Notes: a model not told the origin generated them from the letters alone. DNA of 64,000 bases from Streptomyces maremycinicus (GCF_001184025.1 NZ_BBYG01000014.1:1-64000), one strand, 5' to 3'. Numbered from the stretch's first letter, positions 33,956 to 44,017 are shown. Program-made: numbers and translations.

Positions 33956-34497
33956 TGACCGCTCTGCCGGAAGACCGCCCGCCGCTGATCGGCGAAGACG
34001 ACCGCGACACGGCCGTGCGGCGCCTGCGGGAGGCGTACGCCGAAGGCCATCTCTCGCACGAGGATCTGGACGGACGCCTCCACCGGGTGCTCACCGCCAA
34101 GACGCGCGGCGAGCTCGTGTCGGCCCTGGGCTCGCTCCCCGCGGAGAAGGCGGCCACCACGTCGACGATCGCCGCCGCCGGCGGACGGATCCAGCGGCGC
34201 GGCGCCTGGCGGGTGCCTCGGAACCTCAAGGTCGAGTCCGCGTTCGGCAGGGTGCGTCTGGACCTCTCCCGGGCGGTCATCGAGCATCCGGTGGTCGATA
34301 TCGAGCTGCAACTCGGCACCGGGAGGGCCAGGATCACGGTGCCGCGCGACGCGATCGTCGAGTACGAGGATCTGCACACCGGGTGGAAGGACACGCGGTA
34401 CAGGGCCCCGCGAAGCTCCCGGCCTGGCGGGCCGACGATCCGGATCTCCGGGACCATGGGGTTCGGACGGCTGAAGATCCGCCACGCGCGGCGTTGA
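33955..34497 (+). CDS. DUF1707 SHOCT-like protein with LiaF-like C-terminus
   Basis: 180 residues. N-terminal DUF1707 (~15-68: DRDTAVRRLREAYAEGHLSH, EDLDGRLHRVLTAKTRGEL), a short helix-loop module found before membrane or sensor domains, then a beta-rich C-terminal half resembling LiaF-type proteins (VESAFGRVRLDLSRAVI, IRISGTMGFGRLKIRH). No membrane helix is seen, which is less common for DUF1707 proteins. Possible envelope-stress link by analogy with LiaF, not shown here. Confidence 0.8.
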   Translation: MTALPEDRPPLIGEDDRDTAVRRLREAYAEGHLSHEDLDGRLHRVLTAKTRGELVSALGSLPAEKAATTSTIAAAGGRIQRRGAWRVPRNLKVESAFGRVRLDLSRAVIEHPVVDIELQLGTGRARITVPRDAIVEYEDLHTGWKDTRYRAPRSSRPGGPTIRISGTMGFGRLKIRHARR

Positions 34498-35211
<714 letters not shown>

Positions 35212-35328
35212 ATGCCGCATCGATACAGCCCTCGCCGTTTCGGGCAACAGCCCCCGGGCGGCGCCCCCGACAGCACCACGGCCGCCGACGGCGCCGGTAC
35301 CACTGCCGCCGCCGCGGGAGGTCTGTGA
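35212..35328 (+). CDS. 38-codon ORF coupled to membrane HTH protein
   Basis: ATG 35212 has AGGA about ten bases upstream. The 38-residue product (PHRYSPRRFGQQPPGGAPDS...) ends Ala/Gly rich; its stop TGA shares an A with the next start (TGATG, 35326-35330). It is either a translational-coupling leader or a small peptide gene. Confidence 0.45.
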   Translation: MPHRYSPRRFGQQPPGGAPDSTTAADGAGTTAAAAGGL

Positions 35329-37325
35329 TGACGTGGGACCAGGTGCCCGGCAGGCGGCAGGCGGACCACGACACGGTCCCGCCGCGGATCGGCAGCCGTC
35401 AGCAGTTCCGTGAGGAACTGACGAGACTGCGCACCGGACTCGGTGTGTCGCTGGCCCAGCTCGAACAGGCCAGCCAGCGACAGGGCAAGAGGCTGCCGCC
35501 GGCCACGGTCTCCAATGTGCTGTCCCGGGACAGGCTGCCGGAGTGGGACTTCGTCGCCGATTTCCTGGCCGCCTGCGGTCTGGACGAGGCACAGCGCGGC
35601 CCCTGGCACCAGGCCTGGCGGGCACTGGCCGCGGTGCCCGCGGCCCCGGGTGGCCCGGAGGCCGCGGCCGCGCCCCCTCCCCCGGATCCCACCCCGCCCG
35701 CCGCCCCTTCGCCGCCTCCGGCTCCCTCCCCTCCGGTTCCGCCTCCCGGCAAGCCGACGGAGTCCCCGACGGACACCCCGCCGACGGACGGCGGCCGTTG
35801 GCGGGCATGGTGGGCCGGCCTGGGGCGGCACCGCGCCGCCGTGGCGGTCTGCACCGTCCTGGCGCTCGCGGCGACCGCCGGCGTGATCGCCGTCGACCGT
35901 CACGATCGAGATCTGCGGCAGGAGGAGCAGCGCAAACAGGAGGAGTTCCGCAAGGAGCACTGCGGGACCCTCAACCCGGCGCTGGTGACCGAGGCCGGCG
36001 GCGAATGCACGGGGGTGACCGACGGCAGCGACCGATCCGACGTGTTCGGCTCCGCCCTGGAACCCGTCCTCACGGCCATCGGCGCGGAGAACCACCGGGC
36101 GACCCGCGACGGCCAGTACGTGACCATCGCGTTCCTGGCGCCGCTGACCTCGATCGGCAAGGCCGGCAAGGCCAAGGACCTGACGCTCGACCAGTTCGTC
36201 GGGGAGGTCGAGGGCGCCTACACGGCCGTCGAACGGGCCAACACCGACGACAGCCCGCTGAAGATCCGCCTGGTGCTGGCCAACATGGGCAGCGGCGAAG
36301 TGCACTGGAAGGACACCGTCAAGGCGCTGGACGGCGTCGAGAACCTGGTCGCCGTCACCGGGATGGGCCTGAGCCAGCAGGAGTCCGTCGACGCCGCCCG
36401 CGCGCTCAGCGCGAAGAGCGTGCCCATGGTCGCCGACCTCATCACCGCCGACGGCTTCGACACCACCGGCACCATCGACAGCCCGGGCACCGGACCGAAA
36501 CGCATCGACGGACTGGTCCGCGTCACCCTCACCAACGCGGTCCAGCTCGAGGCGCTCGGCGAGGAACTGGCCGACGACACCCGCACCGCGGCGGTGGTCC
36601 GCACCCGGGTGACCCCGAACGGAACCACCGACTTCTACACCGACTCCCTCTACCAGGACTTCCGCACCGTCAGCGGGCTGAAGAAGCACCTCGACCCCAC
36701 GGCGGACTTCTTCTTGGACCCCCGTGGCGGGGCCGCGTCGATCCTCGACACCATCGGTCAGAATCTGTGCAGCGCCCAACCGCCGGTGGACACCGTGTAC
36801 TTCGCGGCACGGGAGAAGTACCTGCCCGGCTTCCTCGAGGCGCTCGGCCGTCGCAGCTGCCACCGCCGGCCCATCACCGTCGTCGCCGGGTCCGACACCG
36901 CGGCGCTGGATCCCAAGACCCTCACCAGCCTGAACCAGCAGGGCGAGGCGCCCATCGCCGTCATGTACGCCTCCCTGCCCACCGCCGCGGCACTGCGCGC
37001 CCCAGGCAACAGCGATCACAACCTCTACGAGGACTTCCTCGACGCCTTCACCGGCGACCACCACGGGCAGAAGTTCCCCGCCGGCCACGCGACCCGCGGC
37101 TACTGGCCCGTCCTCGCCCATGACGCCGTCCTCACGGCCACCACCGCCATCCGTAACGCCACCACCCCGACCACCGCACGCCCCAATCGGTTCGCCGTCC
37201 TCAACCACCTCTACGCCCTCGCCGACGGCGCCGTCCCCGCCGCCACCGGACGCTTCGGCATCGACACCACCGGGAACCGCACCACGGTCCCCATCACCAT
37301 CCACCGCCTCGGCACCACCACCTGA
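35328..37325 (+). CDS. HTH-transmembrane-periplasmic-binding fusion protein
   Basis: 665 residues. An N-terminal XRE-like HTH region (~18-80: FREELTRLRTGLGVSLAQLE, LPPATVSNVLSRDRLPEW) leads to a Pro-rich linker (~105-155) and one membrane helix (~170-190: VAVCTVLALAATAGVIAV). A coiled, charged segment (RQEEQRKQEEFRKEH) and a large type-1 periplasmic-binding-like domain (branched-chain amino-acid receptor fold, e.g. PLKIRLVLANMGSGEVHWKD, TVYFAAREKYLPGFLEAL) follow. Topology suggests an extracytoplasmic ligand sensor joined to a DNA- or protein-binding head. ATG 35328 with GGGAGG upstream. Confidence 0.75.
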   Translation: MTWDQVPGRRQADHDTVPPRIGSRQQFREELTRLRTGLGVSLAQLEQASQRQGKRLPPATVSNVLSRDRLPEWDFVADFLAACGLDEAQRGPWHQAWRALAAVPAAPGGPEAAAAPPPPDPTPPAAPSPPPAPSPPVPPPGKPTESPTDTPPTDGGRWRAWWAGLGRHRAAVAVCTVLALAATAGVIAVDRHDRDLRQEEQRKQEEFRKEHCGTLNPALVTEAGGECTGVTDGSDRSDVFGSALEPVLTAIGAENHRATRDGQYVTIAFLAPLTSIGKAGKAKDLTLDQFVGEVEGAYTAVERANTDDSPLKIRLVLANMGSGEVHWKDTVKALDGVENLVAVTGMGLSQQESVDAARALSAKSVPMVADLITADGFDTTGTIDSPGTGPKRIDGLVRVTLTNAVQLEALGEELADDTRTAAVVRTRVTPNGTTDFYTDSLYQDFRTVSGLKKHLDPTADFFLDPRGGAASILDTIGQNLCSAQPPVDTVYFAAREKYLPGFLEALGRRSCHRRPITVVAGSDTAALDPKTLTSLNQQGEAPIAVMYASLPTAAALRAPGNSDHNLYEDFLDAFTGDHHGQKFPAGHATRGYWPVLAHDAVLTATTAIRNATTPTTARPNRFAVLNHLYALADGAVPAATGRFGIDTTGNRTTVPITIHRLGTTT

Positions 37326-37405
37326 CCACCTGAGGCGCCCGGTCGGCAGGTACGCGGCCGCCCGGCCCTGACCCGGAGAGCCTCCGACCGACCGCTTCCG
37401 GGCCG

Positions 37406-37431
37406 CCGAGTGGTACCGGGGTACCACTCGG
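37406..37431. promoter_or_regulatory. 26-bp perfect palindrome upstream of ABC genes
   Basis: CCGAGTGGTACC (37406-37417) is exactly complementary to 37420-37431 with a two-base centre (GG). It lies 120 bp before the ABC ATPase start and 81 bp past the upstream stop, so it is either an operator for the exporter genes or a terminator. Confidence 0.7.
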
Positions 37432-37551
37432 CTGCCGAAGATTCCCCCTCGTTCCCAGAGTTCGGCTCTGCCGTGCTCCTAGCTTCGAAGGCAGACCCGG
37501 CAGTGCATCCGCGGCCGGGTCCGCGTCCGAGGCGAGAGAGGCCCGCTCCCC

Positions 37552-38481
37552 ATGATCGAAGCGCGTGAGCTCACGAAGCGGTACGGCGACAAGACGGTCG
37601 TCGACCACCTGAGCTTTACCGTCAAGCCAGGTGAGGTGACCGGTTTCCTGGGGCCCAACGGGGCGGGCAAGTCCACGACGATGCGCATGATCGTCGGCCT
37701 GGACTCCCCCACCGAGGGCTCGGTCACCGTCAACGGCCGGTCCTACGCCGGGCACACCGCGCCCTTGCACGAGATCGGCACCCTGCTGGAGGCCAAGTCC
37801 GTCCACCCCGGGCGCAGTGCGTTCAACCACCTCATGGCTCTCGCCCACACGCACGGCATTCCGCGGAACCGGGTGGCCGAGGTCATCGAGCTGGCCGGGC
37901 TGAGCAGCGTGGCCGGCAAGCGGGCGGGCGCCTTCTCGCTCGGCATGGGACAGCGGCTCGGCATCGCCGCGGCCCTGCTCGGCGACCCGGCGATCGTCAT
38001 GCTCGACGAACCGGTCAACGGCCTGGATCCCGAAGGCGTGCTCTGGGTGCGGAACCTGCTGCGCGGGCTGGCCGACGAGGGCCGCGCGGTGATGCTTTCC
38101 TCGCACCTGATGAGCGAGACCGCGTTGATCGCCGAACATCTGGTGATCATCGGACGTGGCCGGCTGCTCGCGGACACCACGGTCGACGAATTCACGCGGG
38201 AGGCCGGTGGCGGCGGCGTGAAGGTCGCCACCGCGGAGGCGGCGAGGCTGCGCTCGTTGCTGGCCGGTCCCGACGTCACCATCACCTCCTCCGCCGCCGA
38301 GGAGCTGCTGGTCAGCGGGCGCGACGCCCGGGAGATCGGCGCGATCGCCGCCCGGCACGGCGTGGCGCTGTACGAACTCACCCCGCAGTCCGTCTCCCTG
38401 GAGGCGGCGTTCATGGAACTCACCCGCGACGTCGTCGAGTACCAGAGTGCTCCGGCCGGCACCGGACGAAAGGCCGCCTGA
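37552..38481 (+). CDS. ABC transporter ATP-binding protein
   Basis: A 309-residue exporter-type ATPase: Walker A GPNGAGKSTT (~39-48), signature FSLGMGQRLG (LGMGQ variant typical of the BcrA/NatA-like drug exporters), Walker B IVMLDEPVNGLDP and switch His in SSHLMSE. The C-terminal 80 residues form a small accessory domain. Start ATG 37552. Its TGA overlaps the permease ATG (TGATG), so both are translated together. Substrate likely a peptide or lipophilic drug by family. Confidence 0.9.
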   Translation: MIEARELTKRYGDKTVVDHLSFTVKPGEVTGFLGPNGAGKSTTMRMIVGLDSPTEGSVTVNGRSYAGHTAPLHEIGTLLEAKSVHPGRSAFNHLMALAHTHGIPRNRVAEVIELAGLSSVAGKRAGAFSLGMGQRLGIAAALLGDPAIVMLDEPVNGLDPEGVLWVRNLLRGLADEGRAVMLSSHLMSETALIAEHLVIIGRGRLLADTTVDEFTREAGGGGVKVATAEAARLRSLLAGPDVTITSSAAEELLVSGRDAREIGAIAARHGVALYELTPQSVSLEAAFMELTRDVVEYQSAPAGTGRKAA

Positions 38482-39272
38482 TGCCCAACACCGCGCTTCG
38501 CCGCATCCAGCGCCCCGGCAGGCGCTCCGGCCTCTCCGCGGCACCCGACCCCACCCCGTCCGCCGTCCCCGGTACGGCCTACAAGGTGACCGGCATCCGG
38601 GTCCTGCGTTCGGAGTGGGCCAAGTTCTGGTCGCTGCGCTCCAGTTGGATCACCCTGGGCGTCGCCGTGTTCCTCCTGGTCCTCTTCGGGACGATCGCCT
38701 CCTACACCTTCGACCCCGACGCCACCGCGACCGGCGGACCCGGCGGCCCGGGGAGCGGCGGGGGCGACAGCACCGCGGTCAGCCTCGCCCTGACCGGCGT
38801 CACCTTCGCCTCGCTGGCCGTCGGCGTGCTCGGAGTACTGCTGTCCGCGGGCGAGTACAGCACCGGCATGATCCGCTCCACCCTCGCCGCGGTTCCGCGC
38901 CGGCTGCCCGTCCTGTGGTCGAAGGCCGCCGTGATCGGCCCGATCGCTCTTGTTCTCACCACCGTCGGCGCCTCGGCCGCGTTCATGCTGGGCGCCCCGG
39001 GCCTGGACGGCGAGCGGATCGCGCTGTCGCTGGGCGACGACGGCGTGCTGCGCAGCCTGGCCGGCGCCGGTGTCTACCTCGGTCTGGTCGCCGTGTTCGG
39101 TGTGGCGCTGGGTGTGCTGATCCGGTCCTCCGCCGGAGCGATCGCGGCGCTGGTCGGCATCCTGCTCGTCCTTCCCGGGCTGGCCTCGCTGCTGCCCGAC
39201 TCGCTGTACGACAGCATCAACCCCTACTTCCGCACTGTTATGAGCAGCTCAGTCGGTGGTCGTGGTGTCTGA
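38481..39272 (+). CDS. ABC-2 type permease, C-terminally truncated
   Basis: 263 residues with several membrane helices (SSWITLGVAVFLLVLFGTIA, VTFASLAVGVLGVLLSAGEY, AGVYLGLVAVFGVALGVL, IAALVGILLVLPGLASLL) preceded by a cytoplasmic tail. The family continues about 45-50 residues past SINPY with a final helix and a basic tail. Here SINPYFRTVMSSSVGGRGV stops at 39272 and homology ends at about 39235. The remaining 3' part was not found up to 45.5 kb. The exporter is probably impaired or altered. Confidence 0.75.
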   Translation: MPNTALRRIQRPGRRSGLSAAPDPTPSAVPGTAYKVTGIRVLRSEWAKFWSLRSSWITLGVAVFLLVLFGTIASYTFDPDATATGGPGGPGSGGGDSTAVSLALTGVTFASLAVGVLGVLLSAGEYSTGMIRSTLAAVPRRLPVLWSKAAVIGPIALVLTTVGASAAFMLGAPGLDGERIALSLGDDGVLRSLAGAGVYLGLVAVFGVALGVLIRSSAGAIAALVGILLVLPGLASLLPDSLYDSINPYFRTVMSSSVGGRGV

Positions 39273-39281
39273 GCTGCTCAT
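39240..39281. terminator. hairpin at the island junction
   Basis: ATGAGCAGCTCAG (39240-39252) pairs perfectly with 39269-39281 across a 16-base loop. It lies exactly where the permease loses homology and ~185 bases past the STAND gene stop. It may be a terminator or the end of an inserted element. Confidence 0.5.
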
Positions 39282-39465
39282 TCGCATGATGGACATGTCC
39301 GTCATGGAAGGCTGGCTGGGCATGAGACCTGCGGATCTCGCCGTTCGCGGTTCTCAAACGTTCGATGAGGTCGCTTCGGTTCGGCCGAAACGAAGTCGAG
39401 GTCGAGGTCGTCGTCCAGCGGTGGCAGGACGCCATCCACTTGGACTCCCTGTTCCTGTTGCAGTA

Positions 39466-42231
39466 TCAGCAGCCGCCTGCAGTACGTTCGTTCTCCGTGT
39501 CGCCGATCAGCCGGAACGCCTTGCGTGCCTGCCGCAGCCACAGTTCCGCGCGATCGGAGCGGCTGGCAGCCAGGTGCAGTCGGGCGGCCAGGGACGCGCT
39601 CTCTCCCAGACCCCGATTGCCGCCCAGCCTGGCGTAGATGTCGGCGGCGGCCTCTGCGTCGGCCAGGGCATCAGCAGGTCTGCCGAGCCGTTCTTCGCAC
39701 ATGGCGCGCCAGTACAAGGCGTCGGCATCTCCCAGCGGATTCCCGACCCGCCGGTACTGATCGAGGGCTTGCGTGAACAGGGACTCAGCGTCGGCCTCAT
39801 GGCACTCGTCAAGGGCGACTCGGCCGAGGAGCTGCACCGCGTGTGCCGCACCCAGGGGATTTCCGACCTCTTCGTACCGTGCGCGGGCACCGAGTGCCGC
39901 CTGAACCGCCTCATCGGTCCGTCCGGCGGCAAGATGGACGGTGCCGAGCAAGTGCAGGGCGTTGGCCTGCCCGAGCCGGTTGCCCGTACGTTCGTGCACC
40001 GACAGTTCGACGCGGGCGTCGCTTTCCGCCCCAAGTAGGTCGCCCGCCGCCAGCCGGACCCTACCGAAGATGTGCACCGCTCCTGCCTCGCGGAAGGCGT
40101 CACCGGTCTGTCGGTAGATGCTTCGGGCCCGGTCCGCCGCCTCGGTGGCCTCCGCTACGTATCCCTGGAGCAATGAGATGTCGGCGATCAGCCCCAGGGT
40201 GGAAGCAAGGCCACGCAGGTCTTCCTCGCGGTCGTACATGGTGAGCGAGTTCTTGATGTGCTCCTTGGCACCCGCGAGGTCGGCCTGTCCGAGCCGGATG
40301 TGCCCCAGCAACTCCAGGGCGCGGGCCTGGCCCAGCGCGTCACCCTGGGCGCGGAACAGGACGAGGCTGTCGGCGGCCGCCTGGCTGGCTCCGGCGATGT
40401 CCATGTGCGCCAACCGAAGATGTCCCAGCCGGTGCAGACTCTCGGCGCGCCCTCGCACATGGTGCTCCCGTTCGAACAAGACCAGCGCGTCGTTGACCGC
40501 TTCGGCCGCTTTCGACACGTCCAGTCTGCGGTGGCTCAGCTCAGCCAGGTGTAGAAGGGCTGTGGCTGCCCCGACGTGGTCACCCCTCTCGTCGGCGATG
40601 TCCCGGGCGCGGCGGTAACTGATCTCGGCATCGTCGAGGCGCATCTGGAAGAAGGCGATCCGGCCCGCCGCGATGTGCGCCTCCACCATGAGTTGCGCGC
40701 GGTCGGCCGTCGCCGGACCCGCATCGTCGGAGACGACGAGTTCCACAAGGCGCAGAGAGGTACTGAAGTCGTAGCGGGACAGGGCTAGGTCGAGTTGTTG
40801 CTTCCAGGTTGCCATCGCCGCGTCCTCTCCGGTTGACAGGGCATGGAACAATGCGTCCATCCAGTTGCCCCTTGCATGGTGGTGGCGGGTGGCCGCCTTG
40901 TGTAGGACGCGCAGCAGACCGGCCTGTTCACGCTCCAGGTAGGAGAGGATCGCGCCTCGCACCAGCGGATGCATGCGGTGCTCGAACCCGCCAGATGGGG
41001 TGCGCTGACTGTGGACGAAACTGTACGAACAGAGGTCTTCGAACCAGTTGCCGGACAGGCCGTCGTCACGCGGCTCGCCGCCCTGGTCTCCGGCGGCTTC
41101 CGGCACGTGGGCAGCGCGACCGGCCAGGGCCGCGTGAGCCGGGTCCACGGGATCGAGGAGAGCCACGAGGGCGTCACGTTCGATGCGACGCAGGACTGAA
41201 GCTGTGGCCACTACCCGGCGGCGCTTCTCCGGAAGCCGGGAGAGTAGAACCCTCGAGGTCCACATTGGATCCGGCTCGTAGGCGGACGTCGGCAGCACAA
41301 GGTCCGAGGCCGGGGATCCGGCTGTCGCACAGATCTCGGCGAGCACGTTCGCCCACAAGGGCAGCCCACCGGAAAGCTGGTGCACGGAGCGGACCGCTGT
41401 GGGTGCGGTGATGCCGTGGGCGCTCAGGTAGGTGTGAGTGTGGTGCTCTCGCCACGCATCCAGCCGGACCTGTTCGGCGCGATGCCCCGCAGGCGGGGTG
41501 AGCGGCTCGCGTCCCGCCAGTACGACGGCCAGTCCGGGCCACGCGTCGAGCAGGTTCGCCAGCACGTCGGACACAAGCCAGTGACGGACGCCGTTGCCGC
41601 CGTCCGCCCGGTCGGCTGCACTCCCGTCGAGAAAGTGCAGGCGCTCGGAGGTGTCTATGCACAGCACGTGGCGGGCGCCGGGCGGAAGTTCGCCCCGGTG
41701 AGCAGCCACGCCGCGTAACAATGCCTCGGTCATGCGGCTGAGTTCGTTGTCCCGCAGCAGGGCCAGGCGGCGCCCGTCGCTGTGTCCCTCCCAGGAGATC
41801 GACACATTGGAGATCGAACTGTTGCGGGACGCCCGTTGACGCAGCCGCAGGCGTGGCACGGAGGTTAGGAAATTGCGGACGGTGTCCGCCGCGATGCCGC
41901 GGCTTCGGCGGTATTCCTTCAGGACCGTCCCGCTGCGCATCTCGAAACACCGGGCTACGGCATCCAGCGCGCGCCCCGCGAAAGCGATGCCGTCGGCTGT
42001 GCTCGCCTCGAAGTCGGTGAGGTGCTCCAGGTCGAGAAGATTCCCCGTGAGTCCGTGAGCGGGAGCGACGGTGTCCACCAGATGCGAGAGCAGCGTGGTC
42101 TTGCCCTGCCCGGCCATGCCGTACACGAACAGCAGCCGCTCACGCGGATCCCGGCACAGCCGATGGAACGCCGCCAGCGCTTCCTCCCGGTCGACGAGGA
42201 CGTTTCCGTCGGCCCGGACGAGTGCGGTCAC
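39466..42231 (-). CDS. STAND-family NTPase with C-terminal TPRs
   Basis: 921 residues. The N-terminal P-loop ATPase has Walker A GMAGQGKTT (38-46), Walker B HVLCIDTSE (188-196), sensor-like VVLAGRE (236-242) and an AP-ATPase-type GLPL motif (SGGLPLWAN, ~287-295). A winged-helix region follows (MHPLVRGAILSYLEREQ, ~420-436), and from ~460 to 915 there are about eight to ten TPRs (LHLAELSHRRLDVSKAAEAV). No separate N-terminal effector domain precedes the ATPase. I take GTG 42231, whose GTGA overlaps the stop of the small membrane gene. Relatives sense ligands by their repeats and switch on effectors; the trigger here is unknown. Confidence 0.85.
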   Translation of the reverse strand: MTALVRADGNVLVDREEALAAFHRLCRDPRERLLFVYGMAGQGKTTLLSHLVDTVAPAHGLTGNLLDLEHLTDFEASTADGIAFAGRALDAVARCFEMRSGTVLKEYRRSRGIAADTVRNFLTSVPRLRLRQRASRNSSISNVSISWEGHSDGRRLALLRDNELSRMTEALLRGVAAHRGELPPGARHVLCIDTSERLHFLDGSAADRADGGNGVRHWLVSDVLANLLDAWPGLAVVLAGREPLTPPAGHRAEQVRLDAWREHHTHTYLSAHGITAPTAVRSVHQLSGGLPLWANVLAEICATAGSPASDLVLPTSAYEPDPMWTSRVLLSRLPEKRRRVVATASVLRRIERDALVALLDPVDPAHAALAGRAAHVPEAAGDQGGEPRDDGLSGNWFEDLCSYSFVHSQRTPSGGFEHRMHPLVRGAILSYLEREQAGLLRVLHKAATRHHHARGNWMDALFHALSTGEDAAMATWKQQLDLALSRYDFSTSLRLVELVVSDDAGPATADRAQLMVEAHIAAGRIAFFQMRLDDAEISYRRARDIADERGDHVGAATALLHLAELSHRRLDVSKAAEAVNDALVLFEREHHVRGRAESLHRLGHLRLAHMDIAGASQAAADSLVLFRAQGDALGQARALELLGHIRLGQADLAGAKEHIKNSLTMYDREEDLRGLASTLGLIADISLLQGYVAEATEAADRARSIYRQTGDAFREAGAVHIFGRVRLAAGDLLGAESDARVELSVHERTGNRLGQANALHLLGTVHLAAGRTDEAVQAALGARARYEEVGNPLGAAHAVQLLGRVALDECHEADAESLFTQALDQYRRVGNPLGDADALYWRAMCEERLGRPADALADAEAAADIYARLGGNRGLGESASLAARLHLAASRSDRAELWLRQARKAFRLIGDTENERTAGGC

Positions 42232-42644
42232 CCTCGGGCGTCCGTCTGCTGACCGTCGATGGTGCCCTTCTTGGCATCCCGGACGACGCTGGCGTCGCGA
42301 GCCTGCACCGTGGAACGGCTGATACGCCCGTTGCGTCGGGCTCGTTCGGCGACGGTAGCCGCTCCGCGCGCAGTAACTCGCCCGTCGGTGATCGAGCCGC
42401 CACTGCGTACCACCTGACGGACCTCGGTTCGCCCGCCCGTCGACGCGCCGTGCGCCTGAACCCAGGCCAGCCCAGCGGAGAGAACTACGAGCACCGCCAG
42501 GCCCGTGCCGAGTCCCCAGGACAGCTCGTCGGTCAACAGGTTGGTCGCCAACCCGGTCGCGGCCGAAAGGACGACGGACAACGCCGCCGAGGTTGTGACG
42601 GAAAGGTGGGGCACGAGTCGCACGCTCCTCCCGGGGCCGGGCAT
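42228..42644 (-). CDS. small two-TM protein coupled to STAND NTPase
   Basis: 138 residues from ATG 42644 with GGAGG four bases upstream; GTG 42623 is an alternative. Two membrane helices (~15-33, SVTTSAALSVVLSAATGLA, and ~44-62, GLGTGLAVLVVLSAGLAWV) are followed by a 75-residue basic tail made of short hydrophobic triplets spaced 6-9 residues apart (SIT, RVT, TVA, RIS, TVQ, SVV, TID), like a beta-solenoid or amyloid-type motif. Its TGA overlaps the NTPase start (GTGA). Likely membrane partner or effector of the NTPase; this is inference. Confidence 0.7.
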   Translation of the reverse strand: MPGPGRSVRLVPHLSVTTSAALSVVLSAATGLATNLLTDELSWGLGTGLAVLVVLSAGLAWVQAHGASTGGRTEVRQVVRSGGSITDGRVTARGAATVAERARRNGRISRSTVQARDASVVRDAKKGTIDGQQTDARG

Positions 42645-42826
42645 GGGCCTCCGCCCTCTCAGAGTAGAGCGACGGCATCGACGCGCGCGGGTTCCTGGCC
42701 GTATTTGTCCCCTGCCAGCCGATCGGGAGATGGCATAGCGTCGTGCGGCGGGCAGCGTCGGAAGGCCTCCCGGGCCCCGCAATAGGGGTATCGGCGACTG
42801 CATTGCGCGCGGTGCGGAGGTGGAGA

Positions 42827-44017
42827 ATGCTCCGAGTGCTGGTGGACGGACAGATCGCCGGTGCCGACGGGATCGGGCGGTACACGACATGTCTGACCGC
42901 TGCCCTGCGCCGTGTTGGGGGCGAGAGCCTGGAGCTGTGCACAGCCCCCGCGTCCGCGCCCCGGTACACGGCGGCGGAAGGTGCGAACCTCGTGGACTCT
43001 GTGCGCCACCACCGCGCCGAACTGCTTCACCTGCCGGACTATCGGGTCCCGCTCGAACCGGCACCGGTGCCGATGCTGGTGACCGTGCACGACGTGCTGC
43101 GGCTACGCGCTCCCCAGTATTGCTACCCGGACGGCGTCTTCGCCCACCGCTACGGTGGAAACGCTCTTGCGGGGCTCTCTACGTCCGTCGAGAAGCTGCG
43201 GATCACGACGAGGTGGCCGCCCGGTGCGACGCGCAGACCCCGCTCCCTGCATGAGGAGTTCTACGGCCGGATGCTGTGGCTCGCGGCTGAGAGGGCTGCC
43301 CGGATCGTCGTCCCCACCCGGACCGTGGCCGACCACCTCGACGAGGCGCTGGGGCGCGACACGGACACCGTCGTTGCGCCTCCCGGAGCCGATCACCTGC
43401 GGCTGTCCGGACCACCGCCCCCGCTGCCTGCGCCGTTGCGTTCCGCTGGCTACCTGCTCTACGTCGGCCAGAACCGCGCGCACAAGGGGCTGTCAACCAC
43501 CATGCGCGGATACCTGCATTCCTCGGCCCCGCGACGCGGCATTCCTCTCGTGTTCGCGGGACGCGACTTCGGCGCCGGCCGTCCGGCGGCAGCCTGGGCG
43601 ACGGCCGCCGCTGGACGGTATGCGGTGTGTCTGGGCGAGGTGGGAGACGAACTGCTCGGCTCGCTCTACGCGCAAGCCGCCGGACTGCTGCAGCTGTCCC
43701 ATCACGAAGGTTTCGGATTCACTCCTCTGGAGGCCCTCGCAACCGGCTGTCCGGTGATCGTTTCTGACCTGCCGGTGCTGCGGGAAACCCTGGGCCCGCA
43801 TGGCACGTTCGTCCCTCCGGGAGATACGTCGCAGCTCGCGCAGGCCATTGATGCGCTCCTCGGCAGGCCCTCGGGCGCGGCCGCACAACAGCAACGAACT
43901 GCGTGGGCGGCCCGGTACCGGTGGGACACGCACGCGCGGCGGATCCTGCGCTGCTACGCCGAAGTGCACCGACAGGGAGTGCGGTCGTACAAGTCGAAAG
44001 GGCACCAGTCAGCGTGA
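42827..44017 (+). CDS. GT-B (GT4-like) glycosyltransferase
   Basis: 396 residues. The N-terminal domain starts RVLVDGQIAGADGIGRYTTC, with GIGRY typical of GT4 enzymes, then VTVHDVLRLRAPQY. The C-terminal domain has YLLYVGQNRAHKGLSTTM and the nucleotide-sugar-binding EGFGFTPLEALATGCPVIVS (E-x7-E motif). Such enzymes transfer sugars from nucleotide donors to glycans, lipids or secondary metabolites. ATG 42827 with GGAGGTGGAG upstream. Divergent from the STAND pair with a 182-bp shared promoter region. Confidence 0.85.
   Translation: MLRVLVDGQIAGADGIGRYTTCLTAALRRVGGESLELCTAPASAPRYTAAEGANLVDSVRHHRAELLHLPDYRVPLEPAPVPMLVTVHDVLRLRAPQYCYPDGVFAHRYGGNALAGLSTSVEKLRITTRWPPGATRRPRSLHEEFYGRMLWLAAERAARIVVPTRTVADHLDEALGRDTDTVVAPPGADHLRLSGPPPPLPAPLRSAGYLLYVGQNRAHKGLSTTMRGYLHSSAPRRGIPLVFAGRDFGAGRPAAAWATAAAGRYAVCLGEVGDELLGSLYAQAAGLLQLSHHEGFGFTPLEALATGCPVIVSDLPVLRETLGPHGTFVPPGDTSQLAQAIDALLGRPSGAAAQQQRTAWAARYRWDTHARRILRCYAEVHRQGVRSYKSKGHQSA

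Noticed and set aside
39466..42969. 1167-codon reading of the STAND gene
   Set aside because: The first ~246 codons are Arg/Ser/Pro-rich and overlap the small membrane gene; the ATPase starts at GTG 42231 with a GTGA overlap.
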